From the NCBI GenBank assembly GCA_006386115.1, contig VFIW01000036.1, positions 335,653 through 399,652 on the forward strand: a stretch of 64,000 nt of DNA. Direction: 5' to 3'. The notes beneath the pieces were generated by a model. The model worked only from the letters and a program-made list of their open reading frames with translations, had not been told where the DNA came from and made no database searches. This stretch comes from Globisporangium splendens. Its lineage: Eukaryota > Oomycota > Peronosporomycetes > Pythiales > Pythiaceae. Numbering within the stretch: the stretch's first letter is position 1; every line of letters begins with the position of its first letter. Positions 32,501 through 43,141 of this stretch are shown here, piece after piece. Made by a program: the position numbers and the translations under genes.

Positions 32501-33461
32501 ATATTCCAAGCTTCGTTGCTTTTCATCAACGGAAGTGGCATCCGCCAACTGTTCGAGAACCACTGGACAATCAATCGCCTGTCGATATTTTCGAGCACAC
32601 ACGCAGCGCTGGTCCTACTCAAATTCCCAAATGATGTACGTCCTGATTATGATTGTTGTTGTCAGACGTGAGTATTTTGCGCTTCATGCAGCATGCTCGC
32701 CAGCACAAACTCTGCCTTTCAATGAGAGCATTGACCCCGTGTTCTCGTCAGTGACTCATCTTGGCCGTTGCTTTAAAATGACAGCAGCGCCATCGCCACA
32801 GCTCAGACTGCATTGAAGGAGAGCGTTTCCGCAGCCAGCGTTGTTGAGAACATCCCCGAATGGACAGAGTCCAAGGAGATCCAGCGCGCACGCGCTTAGG
32901 AATGCGCTTGCGACTTCAGCGCCGTGAGGGGTTTCATGGAAAGAAGTTGTCGAGGTGAGGAGTGACACCGAGGTTATGCCCTTGCATAAATGCATGCATG
33001 ATTTTAACATGAAGCTACTATATTGTGGTGCATGTCAGAAATACGCTTTAAAAATCAGTGCATGACAATAAAACGAAATTGTGTGCAATGCAGAGGGAAC
33101 GAATCGAAACACAGAAAGAAAGAAAGAACAAAAAGCATCGAACCATTGCGAGTTGCTTTTTGTTGGTTGTGTGGCATGTTTCTTTCTCTTTTTCGCTTTT
33201 TCCTTCTTGTTTCTTTCTATATGCATAGCTGTGGCGGGGTGGTGCTGGACTGCATCCAGCGATGCGTTCATTCCCAAGTGTGCGCTGCTCGTGTCAAGTC
33301 CGACGTCGTGCTCTTTCTCCGAGACGCTAGTGGCGTTTCTCGTTTGCGAGTATCCTCCGAGGCAACTTCATCAAGACTTCTCTCTCCTTCTATAAGCACT
33401 CGCACAAATACAAGCGATTCCAGAAAACTTTAGCAGGATATCCTGGACAGATCCACACGCA
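29596..33461. other. gene-poor interval
   Basis: This 3.9-kb interval has no confident gene. It contains a CT microsatellite (about 30026-30047). Around 32222-32671 on the plus strand a 149-codon frame has two hydrophobic spans (SMVWLVFAGILRVIALLP, then FYMIIFQASLLFING) and may be a relic of a membrane protein. Around 31449-31889 there is another open frame with no motif. GC falls well below that of the genes, consistent with old, decayed sequence. Confidence 0.4.
30026..30047. repeat. CT microsatellite
   Basis: An uninterrupted CT dinucleotide run lies in the 5' flank of the START gene at 27736-29595. Confidence 0.85.
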
Positions 33462-35032
33462 ATGCCGCGAACAACCAAGGCGCAGTACCTCCACGAGCCT
33501 CCTCTCGGCGACTTGGGCGGATTTGTGTAAGTTTTCCATGCTGGTCTTCGGTCGTCTGAGTTGCAGCAAAACTCATACTGATTCTCTCTCGCATACCTCG
33601 TCTCTTTAGCGGCGTTGACACGGACGAAGCGTCCTACCGGAAATCCGATCCGTACCCGACAGGACCGAGCCAGCGCGTGCTTGGCACCGTCGGCATCGCT
33701 GCGATCACGTACTTGTTCGGATGTGGCGGTCCCATTGGCTCGGAGCCGATCATTTCGTCGAGCGGACCGGCCATTGGCCTGCCCGCGATGATTGTGTACC
33801 CTCTGCTCGTCACGGTTCCGTACGCGTACATTGTCGCTGAGCTCTGTACTGCGTTCCCAGAAGATGGCGGCTTCACGGTCTGGGTGCTGAACGCGTTTGG
33901 TTCGTTCTGGGGATTCCAAGTTGGGTACTGGTCGTGGATCGCCGGGATTTTCAATTCGGCGCTCTTGCCAGCGTTCCTGCTCCAAGTGCTCTCCGAGTCG
34001 TATGACGTCACGATCGAGTCCAGCGTGGTCTCGTACATCGCTAAGGTGATGATCGCGATCATGCTCACGATACCGAGTCTTCTCGGCACCAAGTTTGTCG
34101 CTCGCGGAAGCGTCATTCTGCTCTTTCTCGTCTTGATCCCCGTGCTCGTGTTCACCATCTGGGCGTACGCTCGAGCGCGGGATTTCGGCGACCTCTTTGA
34201 GCTCAAGCACAAGAACAATGTCTACAACGCAGAGACCGGCGACGACGAACAAGTCGGACCAATCACGATCGACTGGATGCTGCTGCTCAACACACTGTTC
34301 TGGAACTTTGACGGCATCAACATGGCATCGGTGTTTGGTGGCGAAGTCGCGAACCCAGCGCGTGTGTACTCTCGTGCGATCGCACTGACAGTCGGACTCA
34401 CGGTCGCGACGTACTTTGTACCCATGCCAGCGGCGATCCTGGTCGATGACCCGAACTGGACGAACTTTACGAACGACTCGTACCCGTTCCTCGCGAAAGC
34501 GATCGGCGGCCCGGTCTTGCAGGCGTTCTTCGTGTTCTCGACCGTGTGCAGCATCGCGGGGCAGTACATGTCGAGCATGTTCTGCAAGTCGATCCAGATC
34601 TGCGGCATGGCCGAGAACCAGATGCTGCCGTTTTTCTTCGCGAGACGCAATCAGCAGTTCGACACGCCGCACAACTCGATCTTCATCACGCTCTTCTTCA
34701 CGCTCGTGCTCTTGGGCGTCGACTTTGACGACCTGCTGCCGATGGCGAACGCGTTTTCCGGTGCCGTGCAGCTCCTGATCATCATGGCAGTGATCCGGTT
34801 GCGCAAATGCTTGCCGTACATCCCCCGCCCCACCAAGGTCCCCGGTGGCATCTGGGTCCTGAGCGCCATCGCCGTGCTGCCGACGGTCGGGTTCTGCTAC
34901 ATCACGTTCGGTGCATTCAAGAGCTTGCTGTCGGCGATCATCATCGTCGCGTTCCTGATCCCAGGACTATTTTACGGCTTTTACGAGCTCCGAAGGACGT
35001 CAGGTCGAGCGCCAGTGGTCATGTTTGTATAG
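33462..35032 (+). CDS. APC-superfamily amino acid/polyamine transporter, two exons
   Basis: Exon 1 is 33462-33526 and exon 2 is 33610-35032; the 83-nt intron has donor GTAAGT and a pyrimidine-rich acceptor TTTAG. The joined frame is 495 residues. TM1 carries the substrate-binding style motif CGGPIGSEPIISSSGP. PEDGGFTVWVLNAFGSFWGFQVG, MASVFGGEVANPARVYSRA and the late PTKVPGGIW signature place it in the APC superfamily near LAT/PUT transporters. About twelve hydrophobic segments are visible. It is a paralogue of the gene at 13771-15732, with the same landmarks but fewer introns. Expected role: proton-coupled uptake or exchange of amino acids or polyamines across the plasma or an internal membrane. 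Exon 1 starts at the ATG of MPRTTKAQYLHEPP and is in phase with exon 2. Confidence 0.88.
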
Positions 35033-35102
35033 CAAGTTAGTGTCAAGATGGTGTGTGAGTGAGTGCACCGCAGGCTTTTTCGTTTCTTTTTTCTCCTGTT
35101 CA

Positions 35103-35455
35103 AAAGTACATTGCTATCGAGAGAATGCGTCAATCCTCTTAACTGTATGCCTCTTTGTCTCTGCGGAGACCACCGACTTGGGCTTGAGCTGCATGGTAAT
35201 CTTCGCGGAAGTGGAGATTGAAGGGAAGCAAACGGGGACGCTCAATGGAAGTCGCCCGAGAGTTGCGAGGAGATCGACTGAGCATGGCTTCCGATGTCTA
35301 TGCGTTTTGGATGTGCATCCTTGAGGCAGTGAGTGGGGAATTGACATGGGGCACACTCACAAAAGCATCGGTTCTAAAGGACAAGCTTCCATGGAATAAT
35401 GACGAACATAAAGCGCGCTCTGATTGAGATGGTGAGTCGTCCGAACCGCCTGTGG
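35103..35455 (+). pseudogene. protein kinase C-lobe relic
   Basis: Directly downstream of the transporter, plus-strand frames read through the landmarks of a kinase in the right order. A decayed catalytic-loop-like HCYRENASILLT comes first, then TDLGLS in place of DFG, then a GTL.W.SPE-like activation-loop end split by a frameshift, then SMASDVYAFWMCILEAVSG (the subdomain IX pattern ASDVYAFG), then ALIEMV. The HRD and DFG residues are altered and frames shift, so it is dead. The style resembles oomycete tyrosine-kinase-like (TKL) kinases. Upstream N-lobe sequence is not seen. Confidence 0.6.
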
Positions 35456-37162
35456 TCGAAATAAAGGACGTGTTCGCGAGACAAGAAGCTGCAATCAGCG
35501 CAAGACCTGGAGGTCATCATCCTTGAATGCTGCAGCGTAGCTTCGAAAGCGCTTTTATTACGGCGGTTCTGAGCTTCGCTGAGACGAGGAACTGAGTGGG
35601 CTGGATCAATTGCTTTCGCGCAAAAGTATATGTAATAAATCCAACGAAATTGTCAAACTGCGTTGTCCTGTTGTTGCTTCCTGATCGAACATCTCGCTTT
35701 GATCTGCGAGTGAGTGCTGCCGGGTTTCCTTTGGCCGGCGTGCTTGAAAGTGTGCGTACATGCCAGAGTTCCAAAAACTGTCCTGTGAGATTTTCTGCGA
35801 CTGATTCGATTCTCAAAGGTTGACTTGAAGGATTTGCTGCGACACCATCTGAAAACTTTGCTCCGCCTGCCAAAATGCTGCCAGCTCAACGAGTTCTACG
35901 CGCTTCTTTCACTTTCTAACCGCCGACATCTCCAACAAATCAACAAGCAACAATTCGATGCGCCTTGGCAATTATTGCCAGCTCACTGGAACTCGGTGCT
36001 TTCCTTCGCATTTTGAGCATGGCGGCTAGAACGTGAAGCCGAATGTGCATAATTGGATGCGCTTATCGTTACAACCCAAGTGTGGCTGTGTTGTGTATCG
36101 TCGCAGTGTTCATCCGACTGAAAACTCGAGGACTAAAGAACCAATCTCGTCTGATCAGTTCGACAGAAGCCACTCTCACGCTGAGCCAAGTTTGAGCTCT
36201 GCACCGCATTTCAAGATCCAGTGCATGCACATACATCCAGTATGTGACAAATGTGTTTGCATGGCAAGTGCACGATGTGCTGGGAATCGGCGCCTGTTCC
36301 ATGCAGTCAATTTCGACCCAATCATACAGGGCGAGTCTCGCCGAAATGTTCTGGCGCTCTTCGCGTTTGGCAAACCACCAAAGGGATGAACGCATGGCCA
36401 GATGTGCAAGGCGGCAAATACGTTTTCATCTTGATAACTTCTCTACAAAGGACGGACCCACGCGCGCCAGTCTGCGTGATGCGGAAGAAACCACTTGGAT
36501 CCCAAAGCACACCTCATCGTCCCACCATCATCAGCTTCTCGTTATGCGTTTACAGAACGATGGAGTAATACAGAGTCTGGACTCACACGAGGAAGTCAGG
36601 AACGCGGAGGATGCGTCTAGAGAAAGGGCCACTTCAACAATGTCCTCCTCGTCTGATGTGTGAGAAAACGAGCGCGCTAATGGCAGTGACTTCTGCAGCA
36701 CAAAAGCACTACTGAGCACGTATACACAACAATTTGTGCTCCAAGTTATGCCGAGTGAACTCTGCCAATAGAGACAAGAATGCCATGCAGCCCTCATCAA
36801 CTCTCGAGCACGACTGAACGACTGTTTTGTCTCTCCTTTCACTCGAAAATACCGCTAAAGTCACATACCCTTTTTAATCAGATATACCATATTCCGCATA
36901 CGACACATAAGAAAGCAACATGCTACCTGCTATAATAGATGGTTGCTGTGATTATCTCAGTATCACGCCACACTGGTATGCGGGTGTCCAACTCTGAAAC
37001 GCGACTTGACTGGCGCGCATGCATGAGGACCGCATGGCGCCGCTACGGCGCGACGGCGGCTGCCACGCACGCTCTCTCTGTCCCTCTGCGTCACCCTCTC
37101 ATCATTCCATTGTATTCCTCCACCTCAGGCAGCGTCTCAGTCTCTCCATATAGCAGCGAACC
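35456..37162. other. intergenic with possible further relics
   Basis: Around 35880-36015 a plus frame (LNEFYALLSLSNRRHLQQI) faintly resembles a leucine-rich repeat and could belong to the same dead receptor-like kinase family as the relic just upstream. The rest is motif-free. A weak initiator-like TCATTCC lies at 37103-37109, 54 bases before the next ATG. Confidence 0.35.
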
Positions 37163-38827
37163 ATGAGCGCCAAGCGTCCGGCCTCCATCAAGTTCCCGCT
37201 GCCCAAGGCGTACTTTGACAAGGGACCGCTCTCTCCGCAGCAACAAGCGCAGTACAAGGCGCTCGCGAAGGCGCGCGTCGAGTCCGTACTGCAGGCGCAG
37301 CGCGAGTTCGTCCACGTGCACAGTCGCGACGTGAGCGCGGCGCAGTGGAAGTTGCTCAAGAAGAAGAAGGACGTGCGCATCTACCGCCGGCGCGCGTCCA
37401 GCAGCACTGATGGCGAGCTGCTTGTAGATAAAGACCAGCAGCAGATCTCGAGCCAGCCAAGCATGCTCGGCGTCGGCACCATGGACGGTACACTCGAGGA
37501 CCTGATCTACGGCACGTACGACAAGTCGTACGAGGAGATGAAGACCACGATGGCGTATGTGGACATCTACACGCAGGACTGCAACGTGCTCCACACGCTC
37601 GAGCTCGCGACCGCAGAGGATCCGTTCCACTACGTGGGACTCAAGTGGACCGTGTCCCAGCTCCCGGGGAAGTTGCTCGTGAAGCCGCGCGACTGGTGCT
37701 ACCTGGAGGCCATGGGCATCGAGACCGACTCGGAGGGACGGCGCTATGGCTACACGATCGTGCACTCGGTGGAGGTGCCGAGCTGCCCGCCTTTCGACCA
37801 GCGCGTGATCGTGCGCGGGAAAGGCTCGCTGTCGTTCATCTACCGCGAGGCTGGTCCCGGCCGCGTCGAGATCTTCGCGCAGGGTCTGTTTGACCCCGCG
37901 GGCGACCTCATCCAGTACTTCAGCGTGATCATGACGACCGAGATCTTCTCTGGCCAGGCCATGACTGTGCGCTGTGCCGAGGCCAAGAAACTCACGGTGC
38001 TCGCATTACAGAACTACAACGAAAACAAGGAGCGGCAGCTTCAGATGACCTGCTACTTGTGCGTGAAGGCTGGCCGCAAGCTCTTCTCGTCGCTCAAGAT
38101 GTGCGCCATCTGCGGCGTCACGGCATGCGACAAATGCCGCGTCAAGCGCACCGTGTTCCTGGGACCAAACTACTCGGTGTGTGATGTCACGTGCTGCCAG
38201 AGCTGCCTGCTCGCGGCCAAGAACATGGACGTGCGGCCCGCGGAATCCTCGTTCTCCATGGTCAATCAGGAAGCGCCGGTGGATTGGATGGCGCACAATA
38301 CCGGGAACTCGAGTCTCGCCGATGATCTGAGCATCGCCAGCGACCAGAGCGCAAGTTCGACGTCGACCGAGAAAAAACTCCGCCAGAAGAGCGTCGTGGC
38401 TCCTGTCAGTAAACGTGGCAGCATCACGTTCGCGGCCACGGACGCAGATTTCGATGACGAGATGCAGTTGGCGAATCTGGAGGAAGTAGATCTGGAGAAA
38501 CTCATCGAAGCCATGATCGACCAGCGCCTGAACGACGCCACCACCTCCTCCAGATCTGTTCAGATGAGCAAAAGCCGCGCAGAGTCGCTTCAGATCGAGT
38601 TAGAAAGTGGGTCCGCAGTCCATCAAAACGAGACGACAACTCCAGTCGTCAATCCACAGGTGCCGAAGCCAACAGCACCACCAGTCTCAGCAGCAGCAGG
38701 AGCAGCAGCAGGAGGAGCGTCTGACCAAGCCGCGCTGTTTCAGAAAATGCTCGAGCTCCAGAACGCGGCGTCCCAGGCGTACGCCATCACCCAAGCCAAC
38801 GAGGAAATCATGCGTAACTTGAAATAA
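37163..38827 (+). CDS. START domain protein with FYVE-like finger and long tail
   Basis: Predicted 554 residues from the ATG at 37163. FPLP is at 11-14. The START region shows GTMDGTLEDLIYGTYDKSYEE, DPFHYVGLKW, KPRDWCYLEAMGIE and GYTIVHSVEVPSCPPF. The finger is at 297-348 (CYLC, CAIC, CDKC, CCQSC), lacking RRHHCR. The tail carries both conserved motifs of the long forms: an acidic helix (VDLEKLIEAMIDQR) and the C-terminal motif at 520-554 that begins DQAALFQKMLELQ. Its best sister is 57813-59333 on the other strand, with which it shares the CYLCVK start of the finger and the QRLN/QRMN ending of the acidic helix. Intronless. Lipid binding is expected; partners of the tail motifs are unknown. 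Confidence 0.9.
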   Translation: MSAKRPASIKFPLPKAYFDKGPLSPQQQAQYKALAKARVESVLQAQREFVHVHSRDVSAAQWKLLKKKKDVRIYRRRASSSTDGELLVDKDQQQISSQPSMLGVGTMDGTLEDLIYGTYDKSYEEMKTTMAYVDIYTQDCNVLHTLELATAEDPFHYVGLKWTVSQLPGKLLVKPRDWCYLEAMGIETDSEGRRYGYTIVHSVEVPSCPPFDQRVIVRGKGSLSFIYREAGPGRVEIFAQGLFDPAGDLIQYFSVIMTTEIFSGQAMTVRCAEAKKLTVLALQNYNENKERQLQMTCYLCVKAGRKLFSSLKMCAICGVTACDKCRVKRTVFLGPNYSVCDVTCCQSCLLAAKNMDVRPAESSFSMVNQEAPVDWMAHNTGNSSLADDLSIASDQSASSTSTEKKLRQKSVVAPVSKRGSITFAATDADFDDEMQLANLEEVDLEKLIEAMIDQRLNDATTSSRSVQMSKSRAESLQIELESGSAVHQNETTTPVVNPQVPKPTAPPVSAAAGAAAGGASDQAALFQKMLELQNAASQAYAITQANEEIMRNLK

Positions 38828-39055
38828 TAAAGCTGTGGAAATTGCAATGTGTATACAAGTATTTCGTTTTTCATTAGATGCGAAAGCTGTGGTGCATGAG
38901 GGTAAAGTGGAAAGCTGTTGTCGTTTTCTTGGAGATGCAAAAACGTTGCTGGACGACCCTGATTTATTGATTTAAATACTCTAAGAAAACAAATGAGGAG
39001 CTACGCTTCTCTGTAATGGTCTACTTCTCTGAACAAAAAAACATTGAGTACGCTT

Positions 39056-40324
39056 TTACGTGCTCACGACATTGTGCGATGGACCTGGTAAGCACGGGTA
39101 CGCGTCGCGCGGATCCACGTCGAGCTCGCGGGACTCGACCACGCACGCCTTGCAGCACACGACCTTGCGTTTCCGGGGCTTGGCGAGCAGGTACGCCTTG
39201 ACGTAGCACTTGGGACACGTGGTCTTGGCGCAGATGCGGCACGTGCGCAGCGGCGGCCCCGAGAAGAAGAAGCGCTTCTTCTTGGCGCACACGGAGCACG
39301 TGTCCTTGGCGCTGGCGGAACTGCCAGACGGATTCTTGAAGCTCCACTCGCGGCTGCTGCCTTTGCTGGTGGCCGTGCTGCCGCTGGCGTTGCTCGCCGT
39401 GTCATCCAGGTACTCATTCATGGAGCCCTCGGTGGCTCTCGAGTCGCGCGACGAGCCGAGAGACAGCCGCGACGGATCCGGCAGCAGACTCGGCGAGTCC
39501 TTCTGCATGGCGAGCGCCGTCAGCCGCTTGGCCGCGGCGCACTCGAGCGCCTTGGAGATGCCGAGCACCATGTCAGCGGCTGTGATGAACGACATGTAGT
39601 CCATAAGCTCGCCGCTCAGGTTGAAGATCGACTTGCAGTACGTACTCACGAGCGTCGGCGTGATCTGGCGGTAGATGCAGCAAAGCATGACCTGCGCGCG
39701 CACAACGACGCTCTCGGGGAACGGTGGCAGGTCCGGCAGGTCCACGGATTTCATGAGGTGGAAGCCGTACGTGCCGCCGAGCTCGTCCACGTCGATGCCG
39801 CTGTACTCGAGTGTCGACACGTCGCGGTTCTTGGTGAGGTTGCCGCCGGGTGTCTGCGCCACGCGCCACTTCACGCCCAGGTACCGGAAGCGGTCCTCGT
39901 CCGTGCCGACGTCGATATTCGCGAGCACGGCGGCGTCCAGGTGGTGCTTGTTCAGGAACGCGGTTGTCGTGCGCATCTCGTCCGTGGTCTTGTGATGCAT
40001 GCCATAGAGCGCGTCCTCGAGGCGGCCCTCGAGACAGCCCACGGCCAGCACCGTCGGCAGCAGCGGGTCGCTCGAGTCCGGCTCGGGCGGCGCCACGCGC
40101 TTGTGCACGCGCATGCGCTCCTTGCTCTTGACGAACTTCCATGTGCGCGCGTCCAGCGTCTCGTTCTCCTCGTAGCGGAAGCGCATCTCCTGCACCAGCG
40201 TCTGCGCCACGAGCTCGCGCGCCACACGCCGCATGCGCTTGGTCTGCGCGCCCGTGAGCTGCGCGCGCGGCAGCGCGGCGTCTGGCAGCGGGAATGTCGT
40301 TTTCGCGGATGTCGACGTCGTCAT
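39056..40324 (-). CDS. START domain protein with FYVE-like finger (short form)
   Basis: Predicted 422 residues from the ATG at 40324, tail-to-tail with the gene at 37163 across only 228 bases. FPLP is at 11-14. The START region shows GCLEGRLEDALYGMHH, DRFRYLGVKW, KNRDVSTLEYSGID and GFHLMKSVDLPDLPPF. A Ser-rich linker (about 285-335) precedes the finger (343-394: CSVC, CRIC, CPKC, CCKAC), which ends in DVDPRDAYP. No long tail. It groups with 19922 and 22764, sharing the short form, the KNRD motif and the VDPRDPYP-like end, despite lying 15 kb away among long forms. Three copies of GTGTCCTAG stand directly upstream of its start codon. Intronless. Confidence 0.88.
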   Translation of the reverse strand: MTTSTSAKTTFPLPDAALPRAQLTGAQTKRMRRVARELVAQTLVQEMRFRYEENETLDARTWKFVKSKERMRVHKRVAPPEPDSSDPLLPTVLAVGCLEGRLEDALYGMHHKTTDEMRTTTAFLNKHHLDAAVLANIDVGTDEDRFRYLGVKWRVAQTPGGNLTKNRDVSTLEYSGIDVDELGGTYGFHLMKSVDLPDLPPFPESVVVRAQVMLCCIYRQITPTLVSTYCKSIFNLSGELMDYMSFITAADMVLGISKALECAAAKRLTALAMQKDSPSLLPDPSRLSLGSSRDSRATEGSMNEYLDDTASNASGSTATSKGSSREWSFKNPSGSSASAKDTCSVCAKKKRFFFSGPPLRTCRICAKTTCPKCYVKAYLLAKPRKRKVVCCKACVVESRELDVDPRDAYPCLPGPSHNVVST

Positions 40325-40325
40325 T

Positions 40326-40369
40326 CTAGGACACGATACTAGGACACGTCGGCTGGCAAACTAGGACAC
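40326..40369 (-). repeat. three copies of GTGTCCTAG in the 5' leader
   Basis: The nonamer, read on the minus strand, occurs at 40334-40326, 40347-40339 and 40369-40361, all within 45 bases upstream of the ATG at 40324. It could be a repeated regulatory element in the promoter or leader, or a small local duplication. Confidence 0.6.
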
Positions 40370-41585
40370 ACTCGAGGCGATATGGAATATGGGATAGGTA
40401 CACGCTCTTGCTTCTGCGCTTGCTTATATAAACGGCGGCGGATATGGACACGGTTTGCGATAGATTCTGAAGTGGACTGGGATTGCTTTGTGCAGTTGTT
40501 TGTTTTTTTTTTTTGTGTGTGTGCGTGTGTGTGCGTTTTATTTTCTTTATCCGCTTTTATATTCGCTGTGACGCACGCGTGGACCCAGCTGCTGGCTTTC
40601 TCTGGTGGCATATGACGAATGCGTGGCTCCTTTTTATTGTTCCTCCTTGTGTTTATGGGGCTGTGCGTCTTGCTTATTGCTGTGTATGCGAAAGTACATT
40701 GAGCTGGCATTTGTGGGCATGCATATTCAGGTCGTAATTGACACCGGATGTGGCTTCAAGCATTCGCTTCATTTCCGTATGGATACGACCTCCAGAATCC
40801 CACGCGTACCCATTATACACAGTCCCTTTGGCAGTTCATACCCTGTCTAGAATCGCTATTGCATACAATTCATCATCGATCAAATCTGTCCTACAACAGA
40901 TTGTTTAAACCACATCATGCAAAATTGTAAACGGATGCTTTGGTGAAGGGGAACCACCAAGCGACACTCGACAATGTCACGACTCGTGTGGTCGAAAGCC
41001 GCCGCTTGTAACAGTGCGCACGTGCACGCGTGCGGCATTTCTGCATAAATGTTCGCGAGCGTGTCCACTGTGCTATTCGCCTGAGCGACCCTTGCCCCTC
41101 TCCGTGCCTTCCTTCCTTCCTTCGCTTTCTTTCGCTCGCTCCTGTGGCTCGTTGCCCGAGACGCTGCGCCACTTGTGCAGTAGGAATATGAACAAACGCT
41201 GCTGGATGTATATTTATGAAAACACTCGGTGCGCACGCACAGAATATTTGCACTGGACTCGAAGCACGGCATGTGCTGCATATATACGTTGCTGTTGCTA
41301 ATACTTCCTGGAGGGGGCTATCCTACATTCCATATTTCACGAATCTACGGCTTTTATCTTTCTAGGGCTACATGATTGTCTTCATCGTTCATATATCGGA
41401 CGCATGCAAAATGGACCACAGGGTTCATACCGTTTTTATTTCTTCAAAAGTGCAGCAGTGCAGCCTTGTAACGCAAGTGCTTATATGTATGTATGGATAT
41501 GTAGCAGACATCTGCCAAAAAAGAATATGCCTCTATGTCTCCCACATCTATCTCTCGTTGTGCTTTATGCACCAGGACAAGTTTA

Positions 41586-41608
41586 TCTCTCTCTCTCTCT
41601 CTCTCTCT
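41586..41608. repeat. TC microsatellite
   Basis: An uninterrupted TC dinucleotide run in intergenic sequence. Confidence 0.85.
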
Positions 41609-41718
41609 ATTCTCTATACGTATAAGCTAATGCTGCCGACCTCAAAGGCAAATCCTCCTGCCTCTTGCATATCCGCAAATTCTAGATCCCACAAATACAA
41701 ACAGCATCCACATATGGG

Positions 41719-43141
41719 TCAGCACAGCCGTGTGGCTGCGATATGGAGCGGATTCGCGGCCTGAGCCGAGATCATGCAGCTCCGACAGAAGCGCAGGCGC
41801 TTTTCTAAGACGCTCGCCTCGCTCAGCAGACTGAACGCGAAGCTCGTCTTCCACACGATCAGGCACTTGGAGCAGCAGATCTAGTGTAGAAGACAAAGAC
41901 ATATAGTTCACAAGTATAAGCGCACCAGGAGATGACTTTGTGAACTAAAGTCCTTATGGACACGTACCTGTTCACAAAGCTGGCACGGGCGACCTCGTTT
42001 GCACATGTTGAAAGTCTTGAGGCAGCTGTGGCACGACGTCGGGTCTTCATGGCTACAAAACCAACCAAGTAAGCAGAGATCCATATACACAAACGTGAGC
42101 AAATCCAGTGATGTCAATAAATGAATACATATAAACTGGGTTTTTCTCTCACCGTCGCGCGGGTCGGTCCTTGGCGTTGAGCATCTCCTGCTGAAGCGCG
42201 AAGATGAGCTTGTTGGTTTCGGCCACCCGCATGAACCCAGGGCAGCATTGCAGCAGCCGGTTCGCGGCCGCGTGGATCACGAACGGCTCAGGTGTCGAGC
42301 GACACGGGTCTGTGCTCGAGCGCAGGAAGCACTCGATGAGCCCCGAGCCGATGCTGCGGTACAGGTAGCAGGACGAGAGCCGTCGTCTCACGATCGCGTC
42401 GTCCGCGCTCAGCGGCGGGAACGTCGGCAGCTCCACCGAGTGCATGAGGTGGTACCCAATGCGCTCGCCGCTCACACTGCGGCGGATGCCGATGGACTCA
42501 ATAAACACGTAGTCACGGTGGCGCGTCACGCCGTACATCTTGGGCTTCTTCAGGATCCACTTGAGTGTCACGGAGCGCAACGGATCGTTCCCGTTCGGCG
42601 GCACGAGCACCGCGAGCACGGCCGCATCCACGATCGGGTCGTTCACGTACAGCGACTGGATCTTGATGGCCGCGGTCGTGTTGGCCACCGAGCCGAAGAT
42701 CATGTCCTCGATCGTGCCGATCGTGAAGCCGATGCCCAGGAGCTGCGTCGGCAACGCCGAGGACGTCAACGCTGCTGTTGACAAAGCCGCACTGGTGCCG
42801 CCGCTGCTGCTGCTGGATCTGTTGCTGGATCTGTTGTTGCTGCCCTGGGGAACAGGAGCCGCGCCATTGAATCGCGGCAGCGAGAGCTGCTTAGAGCCAC
42901 TGCTGCCACTATTCTGGTCTCTTTTCCGTCGCACGCGGCGGTAGACGCTGAAGCCCTTCTTGCCGTTGCTCTGCACGCGCCGCCAGACGCGCGGGTCGCG
43001 CAGCTCCTGGCGGTTCTGGTAGTACAAGTGCGCCTCGTACGCGCGCACGTGGTGCTGCACGAGACCCTCGGCCTCAGCCTCGAGGCGCGTCGCCAGCTCC
43101 TTCGACACGGCGCCGAAGGGCAGCGACGTGGACGAGCGCAT
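41719..43141 (-). CDS. divergent START domain protein with spliced FYVE-like finger
   Basis: Three exons on the minus strand: 43141-42153, 42052-41968 and 41880-41719. Introns are 99 nt (donor GTGAGA) and 87 nt (donor GTACGT), all in phase, giving 411 residues. Exon 1 holds the START region: GFTIGTIEDMIFGSV, DPLRSVTLKW, TRHRDYVFIESIGI and GYHLMHSVELPTFPPL. A Ser-rich insert of about 25 residues precedes it, and the N-terminal signature is reduced to SLPFGA. The finger (337-393) is assembled only after splicing: CHSC in exon 2, CKRGRPCQLC at the end of exon 2, CCSKC in exon 3 and FCRSC after a long loop. The two introns flank and interrupt the finger, unlike the intronless paralogues. Without splicing the frame would stop right after the START part. 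RRHHCR is absent. Confidence 0.85.

Larger units (their letters stand above)
40325..41718. other. intergenic with three short direct repeats and a microsatellite
   Basis: It contains the GTGTCCTAG triplet (40326-40369), a T-rich then GT-rich run (about 40498-40540) and a TC microsatellite (about 41586-41608). It is the shared 5' flank of the gene at 39056 and 3' flank of the spliced gene at 41719. No gene is seen. Confidence 0.5.

Noticed and set aside
33371..34672. 433-codon minus frame over the second transporter
   Set aside because: Antisense shadow; highly charged with no domain, whereas the plus frame has transporter spans.
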